From the NCBI RefSeq assembly GCF_030369615.1, contig NZ_CP128494.1:1321501-1385500 (forward strand): a DNA stretch of 64,000 nucleotides, in the 5' to 3' direction. Origin of the DNA: Geobacillus stearothermophilus ATCC 12980 (lineage in GTDB: Bacteria > Bacillota > Bacilli > Bacillales > Anoxybacillaceae). Below, in pieces: positions 24,652-34,192 of this stretch. The notes below the pieces were generated by a model. The model was not told the origin of the DNA. It ran no database searches and saw only the letters and a program-made list of their open reading frames with translations. The first letter of the stretch is position 1, and the number at the start of each line of letters is the position of its first letter. Made by a program: the position numbers and the translations under genes.

Positions 24652-26180
24652 TTTTGTTCCCTCTCTTTCGCAATGAGATCATTTGGGTGCACAATGCGGT
24701 TGCGCGTGCGGAACTGCTTCCATGTACTCGGGATAAAGACTTTCCCGATATCTTTTGATGGCGGCGCCAGCGGCGTGAGATACGGAACGCCGCAGGTGCG
24801 CAAGTTGACCGCATAAGTCAAGATGAAAAACAGCGACAGAATGAAGCCAAACAGGCCAAGAACGGTGGAAGCCGTCAAGACAATAAAGCGCAGCAAGGTG
24901 ACACTGCCGGCCATATTTTGATTGACGAGCGTGAATGTCGAGATGACGGAAATGGCGGCAATGACGAGTGTGGCCGGGGCGGCGAGCCCGGTGTTGATCG
25001 CCGCCTGGCCGATGATTAAGCCGCCGACGACGGACAGCGTCTGCCCGATGGCGATTGGCAGCCGCATCCCGGCTTCCTTAAACACCTCAAACAAAATCAT
25101 CATCACAAACATCTCCAGCGGCACCGGAAGCGGCACTCCTTGGCGCGACAAAATGAGCGTCGCCAGCAAGGTGAACGGAAGCTGGTCCGGATGGAAGCAG
25201 GTCAAGGCGACCCAGGCGCCCGGCAAATAAATGGCGACCGAAGTGCCGACGAGCCGAAGCAGGCGCTGAAACACGACAAACAAGAAAAGCGTGTTGTTGT
25301 CTTCCGCCGTGTTCAGCAAAAACGTTAAATTGCCCGGTCCGATCAAGGCGGTCGGCGCCCCGTCCACCAAGATGATAAAACGGCCGTTGAGGAGCGAATT
25401 GACGGCAAAATCGGGCCGCCCGGTGTAGCCGAACATCGGGAACAAAGAAAAACGGGTGTCGGAAAACCACTCTTCAATTTGGTTGGTGCTTGTCACCGAG
25501 TCGATGTACAAACTGAGCAGACGGCTTCTCACCTCGTCGATGATTTCTGTATTGGCAATATCATCGACATAGAGGAGCCCGACTTTTGTCTGGCTGCGTG
25601 TGCCGATGACAAACGGTTCGTAGACGAGCCGGTGTGAGCGCAGCCGCTTGCGAATGAGGGCGACATTTTTGCTGATTTCTTCAATAAATCCATCTTTGGG
25701 TCCACGAATCGATACTTCCGTGTTCGGCTCTTCCGGATCGCGGCTGGGCGGGCTGGCGAGCGGCATCGTGTACAAGACATCGGCTTCATGGAAATAAATG
25801 AGCAAATCGCCGCTAAACAGCCTGAAGTTGAGATCATCGATCCGCACTTCTTTTCCCATATACTCAAGCGCCGCCGGTTTGCGGGCCTCGATGTCAGCAG
25901 CCGTAAAGCACGGATGCTGTTCGCACAGCTCGCGGAACATCGGATAAATGGCCTTTTGCAGCATTTGCGTATCGCACAGTTCTTCACAATAAATAAACAG
26001 CAAGTGCACGACAGCCGCCGAGCCGTCAAAAGAGGTTGGAATCGCGGCTTCCGTCATGATGACATCCGGGCATTTGGCGTACATCGTGCGCAACGCCTCT
26101 TCGGAGATGATGACGGTCTCGAGCCCCGTGTAATCGTCTTTCAACCGTTTGCCTTCGGCGGCTCGCATGGGTCGTTTCAT
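24648..26180 (-). CDS. GerA-family germinant receptor A subunit
   Basis: The 510-residue protein has a soluble N-terminal domain of about 290 residues and about five TM helices after it. Family segments are VGLLYVDDIANTEIIDEVRSRL near residue 190, GRPDFAVNSLLNGRFIILVDG near 250, and GVPLPVPLEMFVMMILFEVFKEAG near 350. It forms the germinant-gated ion channel complex in the spore inner membrane with the B and C subunits. GGGGTGG lies before the ATG. It overlaps both neighbours by 4 bases. Confidence 0.94.
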   Translation of the reverse strand: MKRPMRAAEGKRLKDDYTGLETVIISEEALRTMYAKCPDVIMTEAAIPTSFDGSAAVVHLLFIYCEELCDTQMLQKAIYPMFRELCEQHPCFTAADIEARKPAALEYMGKEVRIDDLNFRLFSGDLLIYFHEADVLYTMPLASPPSRDPEEPNTEVSIRGPKDGFIEEISKNVALIRKRLRSHRLVYEPFVIGTRSQTKVGLLYVDDIANTEIIDEVRSRLLSLYIDSVTSTNQIEEWFSDTRFSLFPMFGYTGRPDFAVNSLLNGRFIILVDGAPTALIGPGNLTFLLNTAEDNNTLFLFVVFQRLLRLVGTSVAIYLPGAWVALTCFHPDQLPFTLLATLILSRQGVPLPVPLEMFVMMILFEVFKEAGMRLPIAIGQTLSVVGGLIIGQAAINTGLAAPATLVIAAISVISTFTLVNQNMAGSVTLLRFIVLTASTVLGLFGFILSLFFILTYAVNLRTCGVPYLTPLAPPSKDIGKVFIPSTWKQFRTRNRIVHPNDLIAKEREQK

Positions 26181-27274
26181 CCTGCCACCCCTCTTTTCTT
26201 TTTTCGATATGCCAACAAAGCGAAACCACTTAACACAACGGACAGCGCAAGACTAAACAGCAGCGATGCCGGCAGCACCCCATGTTTGACAAAATGCAAA
26301 AACTGTTCATCGCTGACCGGCGCCAGCGCCGCCAATGTGATCGCCAAGTAGAGGACAATGAGCACCCAACGGCGGGTTTGCGGATGGCGGATCGGAAACA
26401 ATTCCACAATCAGCGCTGTCGATAAGGAGATGCGGATAAAGGCGCCGGACAGCCATTGATAGACCGACAGAAAGTCCACATGCTCAATGTACGTCCCTAA
26501 ACTGACCATCCGCCATTGCTCAAACGCCGGATAGCGAAGGCGCGTCGCCTGCTCGGGGCCAAATTCGGTGATGGTGCCAATCGTCGGCCCGATGCTCAGC
26601 CCGGCTGTGAAAACAGCGATGGCGGCAAGCGCCTTCCATGAAAATGGGCGAGGCAGGCGATGGGAGAGAAACAATAGAACGATCACTTCCACATATCCTG
26701 CTCCGGCGTACATCATGCCGTTGAGCACAGGTCCAACACCATGTTCAAGCGTTGGTCTGAGCAGTGAATAATCTTTATGAGGCGTGGTCGAGAGCATAAC
26801 GAAAAAACCAAACACGATGACGAACGGGCAAATGATCATGGAAGTGTTGGCAATCGAGTCGATGCCTTGGTACGAGTTATAAAAACAAACGGCCACGATG
26901 ACCAAAATCAGCGCCCATCTCGGCGTCGCCGTCAAATAAGAGGTGGTGGTAAACGTGACCGTATCGTTTAACGTGACAAAACTATGAAGAAGCAAGAATG
27001 CGCTGCTGACACCGGCCATCGCATAAGCAGCCGCGCTCGAAAATCGGGCCTTGAGCCAGTCAAACAGCCGCTCGCCGTTCAGTTGTCGGATGGTGAAATA
27101 AAGCAGCGGCAGCCAAACGAGCAAACACGCCAACGCTCCCAAGGCGGCGATCCACGCATCGCGGTGGGCGGCCTCAAGCATAAAGGGGATGATGATGACA
27201 TGATTCATCAGCCCGACCGACAGCATGACCATAAATAACAGTTGCAGAGCGCTAAGCGGCTGTCCGTTCATCAT
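26177..27274 (-). CDS. GerB-family germinant receptor B subunit
   Basis: The 365-residue protein has ten TM helices of the APC-type spore germination permease family (SALQLLFMVMLSVGLMNHVI near residue 6, YNSYQGIDSIANTSMIICPF near 150). The B subunit holds the amino-acid ligand pocket in characterised receptors. I start at ATG 27274, since AAAGGGATCC lies before it. It is first of its operon, with order B-A-C instead of the commoner A-B-C. I saw no convincing sigma-G promoter in front of it. Confidence 0.92.
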   Translation of the reverse strand: MMNGQPLSALQLLFMVMLSVGLMNHVIIIPFMLEAAHRDAWIAALGALACLLVWLPLLYFTIRQLNGERLFDWLKARFSSAAAYAMAGVSSAFLLLHSFVTLNDTVTFTTTSYLTATPRWALILVIVAVCFYNSYQGIDSIANTSMIICPFVIVFGFFVMLSTTPHKDYSLLRPTLEHGVGPVLNGMMYAGAGYVEVIVLLFLSHRLPRPFSWKALAAIAVFTAGLSIGPTIGTITEFGPEQATRLRYPAFEQWRMVSLGTYIEHVDFLSVYQWLSGAFIRISLSTALIVELFPIRHPQTRRWVLIVLYLAITLAALAPVSDEQFLHFVKHGVLPASLLFSLALSVVLSGFALLAYRKKKRGVAG

Positions 27275-27532
27275 GGATCCCTTTCTTTCCATGCAATCTC
27301 CAAAGGGCGGGGGATGTAGGGCAAAAGGCTGCTGATTCCAGAAACCTTGCTGAACCGGCTTCTTTTCTGATGAAATGCCGCTGATTGGCTTTCTAAAACG
27401 ATAGTGTTTCCAGTCCAGGGGAATTTATCCGCGCAAACGGCAACCCAACAGCGAAACTTCTCAGGCGGCAGGGGGCACAATACAGGGAAGAAAGGGCGAA
27501 CATCAACGGCATGCAAGGGGGCGCAGCATGAA

Positions 27533-27811
27533 ATGGCTTCATTTGACGATCGGCGTGAAGATTTCCAGCTGCCGCCCCACCCGGTGTATGTCCCGGTGAC
27601 GCTGATCCGCGATGGCCAGCTGTTGGCAGACGAATTAGCGGAGCTTGGGAAAACGGAGCAATGGCTGGCCGCCAAACTGCAAAAACAAGGAATTGCCTCG
27701 CCAAAAGACGTGTTGATCGCCGAGTGGCTCGAAGGAGATGGGCTGTTTGTTCAGACGTATCAGCCCGCCGAGCGGCAACGGTCAACGCGGCGGTCGACGG
27801 CGTCGGAATGA
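27533..27811 (+). pseudogene. DUF421/YetF C-terminal fragment
   Basis: The frame encodes YVPVTLIRDGQLLADELAEL, then GKTEQWLAAKLQKQG and a VLIAEWLEGDGLF segment. This is the cytoplasmic C-terminal part of DUF421 (YetF/YdfS-type) membrane proteins, which are normally 200-230 residues with two or three N-terminal TM helices. The TM part and most of the first cytoplasmic repeat are missing, and no good ribosome binding site precedes ATG 27533. A truncated remnant is most likely. Confidence 0.65.
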
Positions 27812-27862
27812 GAGAAAGAAAGAATCCAGGGATGGATTCTTTCTTTATTTTGGAAAAAACTC

Positions 27863-27891
27863 TTGCCTTTCTTCTGTTTTATGTGTACTAT
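27863..27891 (+). promoter_or_regulatory. Sigma-A promoter of the GntR-ABC operon
   Basis: TTGCCT and TACTAT are separated by 17 bases, about 41 bases before the gntR start. The -10 lies inside the palindrome at 27885-27903. Confidence 0.7.
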
Positions 27892-27903
27892 TGGTTATAG
27901 TAC
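27885..27903 (+). promoter_or_regulatory. Palindromic operator for the GntR/YtrA-type repressor
   Basis: GTACTAT and ATAGTAC form a perfect inverted repeat with a five-base centre. It overlaps the -10 element, so binding by the GntR protein encoded next would block transcription of its own operon. Confidence 0.65.
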
Positions 27904-27931
27904 GGTTGTGACAATGAGAGGAGGAGGGGAG

Positions 27932-28339
27932 ATGTTTGAGCTTGATATCCGCAGCCGCCAGCCGATTTACGAACAACTGATTGACAAAATGAAAGAAATG
28001 ATCGTCCGCGAACTATGGCAGCCGCACGATCAGCTGCCATCGGTCAGGACGATGGCGAAACAGCTGATGGTGAATCCGAACACGATTCAAAAAGCGTACC
28101 GCGAACTGGAACGCGACGGCTGGATTTATTCGATTCCAGGGAAAGGCAGCTTCGTTGCCCCGCGCTCGAAAGAACCAAACATCGAGGCGATCGCTGCGGT
28201 CCGTGAGCAGCTTGTCCGCCTTGTCAAGGAAGCACGGTTTTTAGGGGTGACAAATGAGCAGTTATGGCAATGGGTTCGAGAAGGAGAGAAAGAGGGGGAG
28301 AATCGTGATTCAACTTGTGGACGTGACGAAAATGTTTGA
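27932..28339 (+). CDS. GntR-family regulator, YtrA type
   Basis: The 135-residue protein has an N-terminal winged helix (PIYEQLIDKMKEMIVRELWQ, then LPSVRTMAKQLMVNPNTIQK, the recognition helix, and YSIPGKGSFVAP) and a short helical tail, as in the YtrA subfamily that controls ABC operons. GAGGAGGGG precedes ATG 27932. It overlaps the ATPase gene by 35 bases, so the two are coupled. Autorepression through the palindrome at 27885 is likely. YtrA-type operons respond to cell-wall antibiotics in Bacillus, but the inducer here is unknown. Confidence 0.9.
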   Translation: MFELDIRSRQPIYEQLIDKMKEMIVRELWQPHDQLPSVRTMAKQLMVNPNTIQKAYRELERDGWIYSIPGKGSFVAPRSKEPNIEAIAAVREQLVRLVKEARFLGVTNEQLWQWVREGEKEGENRDSTCGRDENV

Positions 28340-29204
28340 TCGATTTGCCGCTGTCAAGGGCGCGAACATGATGGTGCCAAAAGGATCGATTTACGGGCTG
28401 CTCGGCCCGAACGGCGCCGGGAAAACGACGCTGCTAAAGATGATGGCCGGCATTCTCCGCCAAGATCGCGGAACGATTACAGTGGACGGGGAGGATGTGT
28501 GGGAAAATGTCCGGGTGAAGCAACGCCTTTTGTTTTTGCCGGACTTTGTCTACTTTTTTCCGCACGCGACGATTCGGCAAATGGCGGATTTTTACGAGCA
28601 ACTGTACCCGTCGTTCAGCCGCGGGCGGTTTATGGAATTGCAGTCCGTCTTTGCGCTTGATCCGAACAAAAAGATTCAGCAGTTTTCCAAAGGCATGCAG
28701 CGCCAAGCGGCGTTTTGGCTCGCCTTTTCCGTCCAGCCGGATGTGCTCATGATGGATGAGCCGCTTGATGGGCTCGATGCATTCGTCCGCCGTCATGTGA
28801 AGCAGCTGCTCATAGAAGAAGTGGCCGAACGGGAGATGACGGTCGTCATTTCGTCGCACAATTTGCGCGAGCTCGAAGATTTATGCGACATCGTCGGATT
28901 GATGGCGCAAGGGACCGTACGGATGGAGCGTGATTTAAACGAGCTGCGCGCCGGGATGCATAAAATTCAAGTCGCGTTTCGCGGCAGATTTCCGAGCGAG
29001 TTGGCCGAACGCCTTGACATCGTGCATCGCGAGGAGCGCGGCAGCATCGTTCTTCTTGTCGTCCGCGGCGAGAAACGATCCATCGAAGAGACGGTGAGTT
29101 CGTTTGCTCCGCTCATTCTCGACATCTTGCCGCTGTCGTTGGAAGAAATTTTTATGTACGAAATGGGGGATGTTGTCGATGTCCGCGAAACGGTTGTCGG
29201 CTAA
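28305..29204 (+). CDS. ABC transporter ATP-binding protein (YtrB-like)
   Basis: The 299-residue ATPase has Walker A GPNGAGKTT near residue 37, a signature that departs from LSGGQ (FSKGMQRQ, about residue 128), and Walker B VLMMDEP with D-loop DGLD. It starts with GTG 28305, after GAGGGGGAG, inside the gntR 3' end. The permease starts within its last 26 bases, so three genes are tightly coupled. A lipid-facing or bacitracin-type exporter is plausible. Confidence 0.9.
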   Translation: MIQLVDVTKMFDRFAAVKGANMMVPKGSIYGLLGPNGAGKTTLLKMMAGILRQDRGTITVDGEDVWENVRVKQRLLFLPDFVYFFPHATIRQMADFYEQLYPSFSRGRFMELQSVFALDPNKKIQQFSKGMQRQAAFWLAFSVQPDVLMMDEPLDGLDAFVRRHVKQLLIEEVAEREMTVVISSHNLRELEDLCDIVGLMAQGTVRMERDLNELRAGMHKIQVAFRGRFPSELAERLDIVHREERGSIVLLVVRGEKRSIEETVSSFAPLILDILPLSLEEIFMYEMGDVVDVRETVVG

Positions 29205-30885
29205 CCGCGCCATGTGGACGCAAAATGTTCGCCAAATCGGCTGGATAGCCATCATTCATCTGCTGTTATGGCTGGCGGCGATCGTATTGCCGATTGGGCT
29301 TTCGTACTCGCAATATGATCCAAAAGTCGGAAATGTGCCGCCATGGAAAGACGTTTACGATATATCCAACGGGTTCGAGACGTTGATTGCTTGGCTTGTC
29401 CCGATCTTGGCGGCGGCCGGCGTGGTTCGCTATATGCATGAGAAACGGTCGGCTGATTTCATCCATAGCTTGCCCATCCGCCGCACCGAACTGCTTGCCG
29501 GGCAGATGTTTATTGGATGGCTCTTTTTGGCGGTTCCGCTCGTGTTGACCGCCTTGGTTGCGATCGGATGTCTGTACGGACTTGATCTCCCGTGGCCGAT
29601 TGGAGCGGGGGATGTGGGACGATGGCTTGGCGAGACGCTTGTCGTAGAGACGGTGATTTTTGCGCTAGGTGTCATGGTCGGCGTGCTCGTCGGCCAATCG
29701 ATCGTTCATATTGTGTTAACGAATATTGCTCTCTTTTTTCCGACAGGCATCATGGTGTTGCTGTTTAGCAATTTGCCGTTATGGTTGTATGGATTCCCCG
29801 ATGGGTACTATTTATCGGGAAATCTGATGGATTGGGCGCTTCCGATTCGTTATGCGATGCTGACGGATCAAGCGATGAGCGCGGGGGAAGCCGGACTGTT
29901 GCTGCTGTTGTCGCTTCTATTTTTCAGTTTGTCCATTTGGTTGTACGAGCGGCGGCCGACGGAAGCGGCCGGACAGGCGCTCGCCTTTTCAGTGCTTCGC
30001 CCACTGTTTGTGTATGGAGTGGCGTTTTGCATGTGCTTGACCGGCGGGTTCTACTTTGGACAAGTCCAACGGCAGTGGGGATGGATCATCTTTGGGTATG
30101 TTGCGTTTTCGCTTATCGGGTATGCCGTTGCGCAAATGGTCGTGATGAAAACATGGCGTGTTTTTCATAAATGGAAAGGGTATATCGCCTTTGCCGCTGT
30201 GATGTCGGTCTTATTTTTGACTGTGCGCCTTGATCCGGTTGGATATGTGAGACACGTTCCGAATTTGTCCGATATTGAGAAAGTCTATTTCGGCCAGTCG
30301 GTGATGAATTGGCAAAATCCTAACTTGATGGAAAGAGAGTTTGAAGCATTCGATCAGTTTTTGCGCACGAAGGACAACATCAAAGCTGTCAGGGCGCTTC
30401 ATGCGCAGCTTGTGCACGATCAGCCGCTCCCGTCACGTTTTGGCAACGTCCGGCCGATTGTGATCGGGTATGTGCTCAAAGACGGCACGCGTCTCCTCCG
30501 CCGCTACGAAGTGCCGATTGAACCGTACATGCCGTATTTTCAGCGCATCATGGGCTCAAACGAATATAAGCAGCAATATTATTTGCTCCTTCGCCCGAGC
30601 TATTCTCCGATCCGCCAAGTGACGATCCGCAATGTCGAAACGGGGCGTCCGGTGGTCGTGCTGGCCGATCCGAAGGAGATCGAGTCGTTTGTCCAGGCGC
30701 TCAAACAAGATTTGTGGAATGAGCCGGTGGAGGACATCATCCGCGGGGGGAGAACATGGCAGGGGGATATTGAATTGCTGCAAAGCGACGGCGATTCGTT
30801 TACCGTTCCCTTATCTTCACACAGCACCCATGTTCGCGAGTGGTTGCAACAACGGCATCATTGGGAGCAAATACAGAAAAGGTAA
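29179..30885 (+). CDS. ABC-2 type permease with large C-terminal domain
   Basis: The 568-residue protein has six to eight TM helices in its first about 380 residues (IIHLLLWLAAIVLPIGL near residue 20, IGWLFLAVPLVLTALVAIG near 110) and then a soluble domain of about 200 residues probably outside the membrane. It resembles the ABC-2/DUF6449-like permeases of ytr-type operons. ATG 29179 after GGGGGAT gives a plausible cytoplasmic start. The longer frame to 29104 lies inside the ATPase gene. It probably pairs with the ATPase encoded just upstream. Confidence 0.82.
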   Translation: MSAKRLSANRAMWTQNVRQIGWIAIIHLLLWLAAIVLPIGLSYSQYDPKVGNVPPWKDVYDISNGFETLIAWLVPILAAAGVVRYMHEKRSADFIHSLPIRRTELLAGQMFIGWLFLAVPLVLTALVAIGCLYGLDLPWPIGAGDVGRWLGETLVVETVIFALGVMVGVLVGQSIVHIVLTNIALFFPTGIMVLLFSNLPLWLYGFPDGYYLSGNLMDWALPIRYAMLTDQAMSAGEAGLLLLLSLLFFSLSIWLYERRPTEAAGQALAFSVLRPLFVYGVAFCMCLTGGFYFGQVQRQWGWIIFGYVAFSLIGYAVAQMVVMKTWRVFHKWKGYIAFAAVMSVLFLTVRLDPVGYVRHVPNLSDIEKVYFGQSVMNWQNPNLMEREFEAFDQFLRTKDNIKAVRALHAQLVHDQPLPSRFGNVRPIVIGYVLKDGTRLLRRYEVPIEPYMPYFQRIMGSNEYKQQYYLLLRPSYSPIRQVTIRNVETGRPVVVLADPKEIESFVQALKQDLWNEPVEDIIRGGRTWQGDIELLQSDGDSFTVPLSSHSTHVREWLQQRHHWEQIQKR

Positions 30886-30900
30886 CGCCCGATGAAGAGA

Positions 30901-30940
30901 AAAGGTGTCCCGTTGCTTTTGGGGCACCTTCCTCTTTTTT
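30901..30940 (+). terminator. Terminator, GGTGTCCC type
   Basis: AAGGTGTCCC pairs with GGGGCACCTT (one wobble) and is followed by CCTCTTTTTT. It closes the GntR-ABC operon. Confidence 0.85.
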
Positions 30941-30954
30941 CCACCGGCTGTTGG

Positions 30955-31182
30955 TCAAGACGTTTTGTTTTTTCGTTTCCACATCCAAACGTTCAATAGA
31001 TCGAGCAACAGAAAAAAAATGAACAAGGATAAAATAAATAGTTCCGGCATTTCCATTGCCCGAAAGGGATTCAGCACGATATACAACGATTGATGCAAGG
31101 TCATCCCCATCAACTGATCCATGCTTACCATCGTTCCTATGGCGAGCAAGGCAAACATCAGCCAAACAACAATTAGTTTCAT
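30955..31182 (-). CDS. Small two-TM membrane protein
   Basis: The 75-residue protein has TM segments at residues 3-20 and 46-66, a short loop between them, and a basic tail (WKRKNKTS). A GGTGG-like site precedes the ATG at 31182. It lies antisense in front of the gerK-like operon. No family recognised. The forespore promoter at 31250 faces the other way, so its expression is unclear. Confidence 0.6.
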   Translation of the reverse strand: MKLIVVWLMFALLAIGTMVSMDQLMGMTLHQSLYIVLNPFRAMEMPELFILSLFIFFLLLDLLNVWMWKRKNKTS

Positions 31183-31249
31183 GGCGTTCCACCTGCTGTT
31201 TTTCTTTTTTCTTTAGTTTTTGCTATTGATTCAAAACTGATGCACGGGC

Positions 31250-31279
31250 GTATACCCTCCCGATTTCGTGTCCATAATG
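31250..31279 (+). promoter_or_regulatory. Probable sigma-G promoter of the gerK-like operon
   Basis: GTATA (fits the GHATR -35) and CATAATG (six of seven in CATNHTA) are exactly 18 bases apart, about 36 bases before the gerA-type start. Forespore sigma-G control is what known ger operons use. Confidence 0.65.
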
Positions 31280-31314
31280 AGGGATAAAAAGGAAGCGGAG
31301 TGAGGAGGAAAAAC

Positions 31315-32940
31315 ATGCTGTTTCAATGGGGAATGGGCCGACAAAAAAAGCAGATCAATGACAGGGTGAAACAAGAAGGACCGGACCATAGCGGCGAGGC
31401 AACGGACGTCCCGCAAGAGCCGATGTCAGCTGAATTAGCCGTCAACCTTGACATCATCCGCCAAACGACTGGACAAAGCAGCGATGTTGTCATCCGCCGG
31501 TTTTCGCTTGGCCAAGAGAAGCAAATCAATGCAGCCATCGTCTTTGTGGATGGTCTTGTTGACGAAAAACATGTGTACGAGTTTTTGCTAACGCCGTTGC
31601 TAGAGGCGTCATTTCCACTGTCATTAACAGAAAAAGAATCGTTTCCGTGGATCGAACAAAAGTTGGCCGCGGTGGGCGGTGTGAAGCATGTCATCGATTG
31701 GGAACACCTGTTTTTGGAGCTGTTTTCCGGAGAGACCATCATCTTGTTGGATGGGGTGCCGTCCGCTGTCAGCGCCAGCACCAAAGGCGGCCAATATCGT
31801 GCAATCGAGGAGCCACAGACGCAACTCGCCGTCCGCGGGCCGCGCGAGGGATTTACGGAGTCGTTGCGCGCAAACACCGCGATGATCCGCCGCCGCATTA
31901 AAAATCCCAATCTTTGGCTGGAAACGATGCAAATCGGCACCGTGACGCAAACGGATGTCGCGATCATGTACATCAAAGGCATTGCCAATGACGAGGTTAT
32001 CGAGGAAGTGAGAGCGCGCCTGCGCCGCATTGATACGGACAGCGTGCTTGAGTCCGGTTATATTGAACAGTTAATCGAAGATCAAACGTTTACGACATTT
32101 CCGACGATCTACCATACCGAGCGTCCCGATGTGGTGGCGGCGAATTTGCTGGAGGGGCGGATTGCGATTTTGATTCAGGGGACGCCGTTTATCCTGATTG
32201 TGCCGGCTTTGTTTATCCAATTTTTTCAAGCAGTAGAGGATTATTATTCCCGTTTTGATATTGCGACCGCTCTTCGTTTTTTACGCGTATTGATTTTTTT
32301 TCTCTCGCTCGTCGCGCCCTCTATTTATATTGCTGCGACGACGTTCCATCAAGAAATGATCCCAACTCAGCTTGTCATCGCCATTGCCGCCCAGCGTGAG
32401 GCTGTGCCGTTTCCCGCTTTTGTCGAGGCATTAATCATGGAAGTGACATTTGAGATTTTGCGCGAAGCGGGGATTCGGCTGCCGCGTGCGGTCGGGCAAG
32501 CGGTGTCGATTGTCGGGGCGCTTGTCATCGGTGAGGTGGCGATCGATGCCGGTTTTGTTTCATCGGCCATGGTTATCGTTGTCTCGCTCACCGCGATTGC
32601 CAGCTTTGCAACGCCGGCGTTTGCCATCGCCATCTCAGCACGCCTCATCCGCTTTGGGTTGATGTTTTTAGCGGCGATGTTCGGGTTTTATGGCATTATA
32701 ATGGGTCTGCTGATCATGATTCTCCATTTATGCAGCTTGCGTTCATTTGGCATGCCATACATGTCGCCGCTTGCTCCATTTATTTCAACCAATGTAGGCG
32801 ATACCCTCTTTCGGATTCCGACATGGATGTACCGCGAGCGGCCGCGCCTGATTAATCAGAAAAATATCATTCGCCAATCAGGGGATCAGAAACCGCAGCC
32901 TCCGGCACCAACACGCCAGGAAAAGGAGGATGAATCATGA
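31315..32940 (+). CDS. gerKA: Germinant receptor A subunit, GerKA-like
   Basis: The 541-residue protein has the same domain plan as the A subunit at 24648: a soluble N-terminal domain, then about five TM helices. Family segments are TDVAIMYIKGIANDEVIEEV near residue 213, ERPDVVAANLLEGRIAILIQG near 267, and REAVPFPAFVEALIMEVTFEI near 360. AGGAGG lies 6 bases before ATG 31315. Length and the A-C-B gene order agree with GerK of B. subtilis, which takes part in the glucose/AGFK germination response. The ligand is inferred only. Confidence 0.9.
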   Translation: MLFQWGMGRQKKQINDRVKQEGPDHSGEATDVPQEPMSAELAVNLDIIRQTTGQSSDVVIRRFSLGQEKQINAAIVFVDGLVDEKHVYEFLLTPLLEASFPLSLTEKESFPWIEQKLAAVGGVKHVIDWEHLFLELFSGETIILLDGVPSAVSASTKGGQYRAIEEPQTQLAVRGPREGFTESLRANTAMIRRRIKNPNLWLETMQIGTVTQTDVAIMYIKGIANDEVIEEVRARLRRIDTDSVLESGYIEQLIEDQTFTTFPTIYHTERPDVVAANLLEGRIAILIQGTPFILIVPALFIQFFQAVEDYYSRFDIATALRFLRVLIFFLSLVAPSIYIAATTFHQEMIPTQLVIAIAAQREAVPFPAFVEALIMEVTFEILREAGIRLPRAVGQAVSIVGALVIGEVAIDAGFVSSAMVIVVSLTAIASFATPAFAIAISARLIRFGLMFLAAMFGFYGIIMGLLIMILHLCSLRSFGMPYMSPLAPFISTNVGDTLFRIPTWMYRERPRLINQKNIIRQSGDQKPQPPAPTRQEKEDES

Positions 32941-34139
32941 AACGATCTATCGCCATGTTTGTGTCCTTTTTTGTTTGTGCAGTGTTGCTGGCTGGCTGTT
33001 GGAGTAAAAAAGAGTTAACCGATTTGTCCGTTGTCATTGCCGTCGGCCTCGATAAAACAAAAGACGGCAGATATTTGGTCTCGTTTCAAGTCGTCAACCC
33101 GGGCAACGTTGCGGGAGCGCTCCAACGAGGAGGCGGGGCGGGCGGCGTGCCCATTTCCGTTTATACGTCGACCGGAGACACATTGGTCGAGGCAAGCCGG
33201 AAAGCCTCGAAAAAGTTGTCGCGCATCCTGTATTACGCTCATACCAACTTGGTGGTCATCAGCGAGGAATTGGCACGCCAAGGGTTGAATGGGGTATTCG
33301 ATGCGATAGAACGGAATCAAGAGTTTCGGACGACAACGAAGCTGGTTATTGCTCATGGCCACTCAGCGAAAGAGGTGTTAAGCGTATTAACACCCATTGA
33401 CAAAATTCCCGCCAATCAAATTATTAAGACGTTGGAGTTTTCCGAGATGGCCTTGGGGCAGACAATCAGCACTGATGTCTGGGAAGTGATTCGTGATTTT
33501 ACATCTTCAGGAAAAAATATAGTCTTGACGGGTGTTGTCATTGAAGGAAACACACAGCGGGGCAAACGGCAAACAAACGTTCAATCCTCTGTGCCAGATG
33601 CTCGCATCAGCTTGGATGGGCTGGCGTTATTTAAAAAAGACCGTCTTGTTCGCTGGGTGAACGGCTCAACGGAACGAGGCGTGCTTTGGGGGTTGGATCG
33701 AATCAAACAAACGAATATTACGATCCCATGGAAAGGAAAAAAAGAAGCGATTGGTTATCGAGCGATGGGAGTGACAACGAGGTTAAAAGTGGAATTGAAA
33801 AACGGCCATCCTTCCATTTTGGTTCATATCCAAACAGAAGGGGATATCAGTGAGACGTACGTCCCGATCAATTTGGCTGATTACCGATTATTGTTTCAAT
33901 TAGAAAAGGCGATTGGTCGGGATATTGAACGGGAAGTGAGACAGGCGATTGAAACGGCCCAGCATGAAAAAACGGATGTTTTTGGTTTTGGCGAGGCGGT
34001 GCATCGCGCCCACCCCCGCCTGTGGAAAAGAATCAAAAAAGAGTGGGATGACCGCTATTTCCCTCATCTTCCGGTGACAGTGAAAGTGGATGCTTCCATT
34101 CGACGCACGGGATTGCGGAATACGCCATATATCAAATAA
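32937..34139 (+). CDS. gerKC: Germinant receptor lipoprotein, GerKC-like
   Basis: The 400-residue lipoprotein has signal FFVCAVLLAGCW with the lipid Cys near residue 21 and the GerC segments LTDLSVVIAVGLDKTKDGRY near residue 28, STGDTLVEASRKASKKLSR near 78, and a C-terminal part ending WKRIKKEWDDRYF. Its ATG overlaps the A-subunit stop by 4 bases. The B subunit follows 53 bases downstream. Confidence 0.92.
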   Translation: MKRSIAMFVSFFVCAVLLAGCWSKKELTDLSVVIAVGLDKTKDGRYLVSFQVVNPGNVAGALQRGGGAGGVPISVYTSTGDTLVEASRKASKKLSRILYYAHTNLVVISEELARQGLNGVFDAIERNQEFRTTTKLVIAHGHSAKEVLSVLTPIDKIPANQIIKTLEFSEMALGQTISTDVWEVIRDFTSSGKNIVLTGVVIEGNTQRGKRQTNVQSSVPDARISLDGLALFKKDRLVRWVNGSTERGVLWGLDRIKQTNITIPWKGKKEAIGYRAMGVTTRLKVELKNGHPSILVHIQTEGDISETYVPINLADYRLLFQLEKAIGRDIEREVRQAIETAQHEKTDVFGFGEAVHRAHPRLWKRIKKEWDDRYFPHLPVTVKVDASIRRTGLRNTPYIK

Positions 34140-34192
34140 GCGTTTTCGGCTTAAAAACTTGGATACGGTAGCGTGAGGAGCGATGGAGCGAG

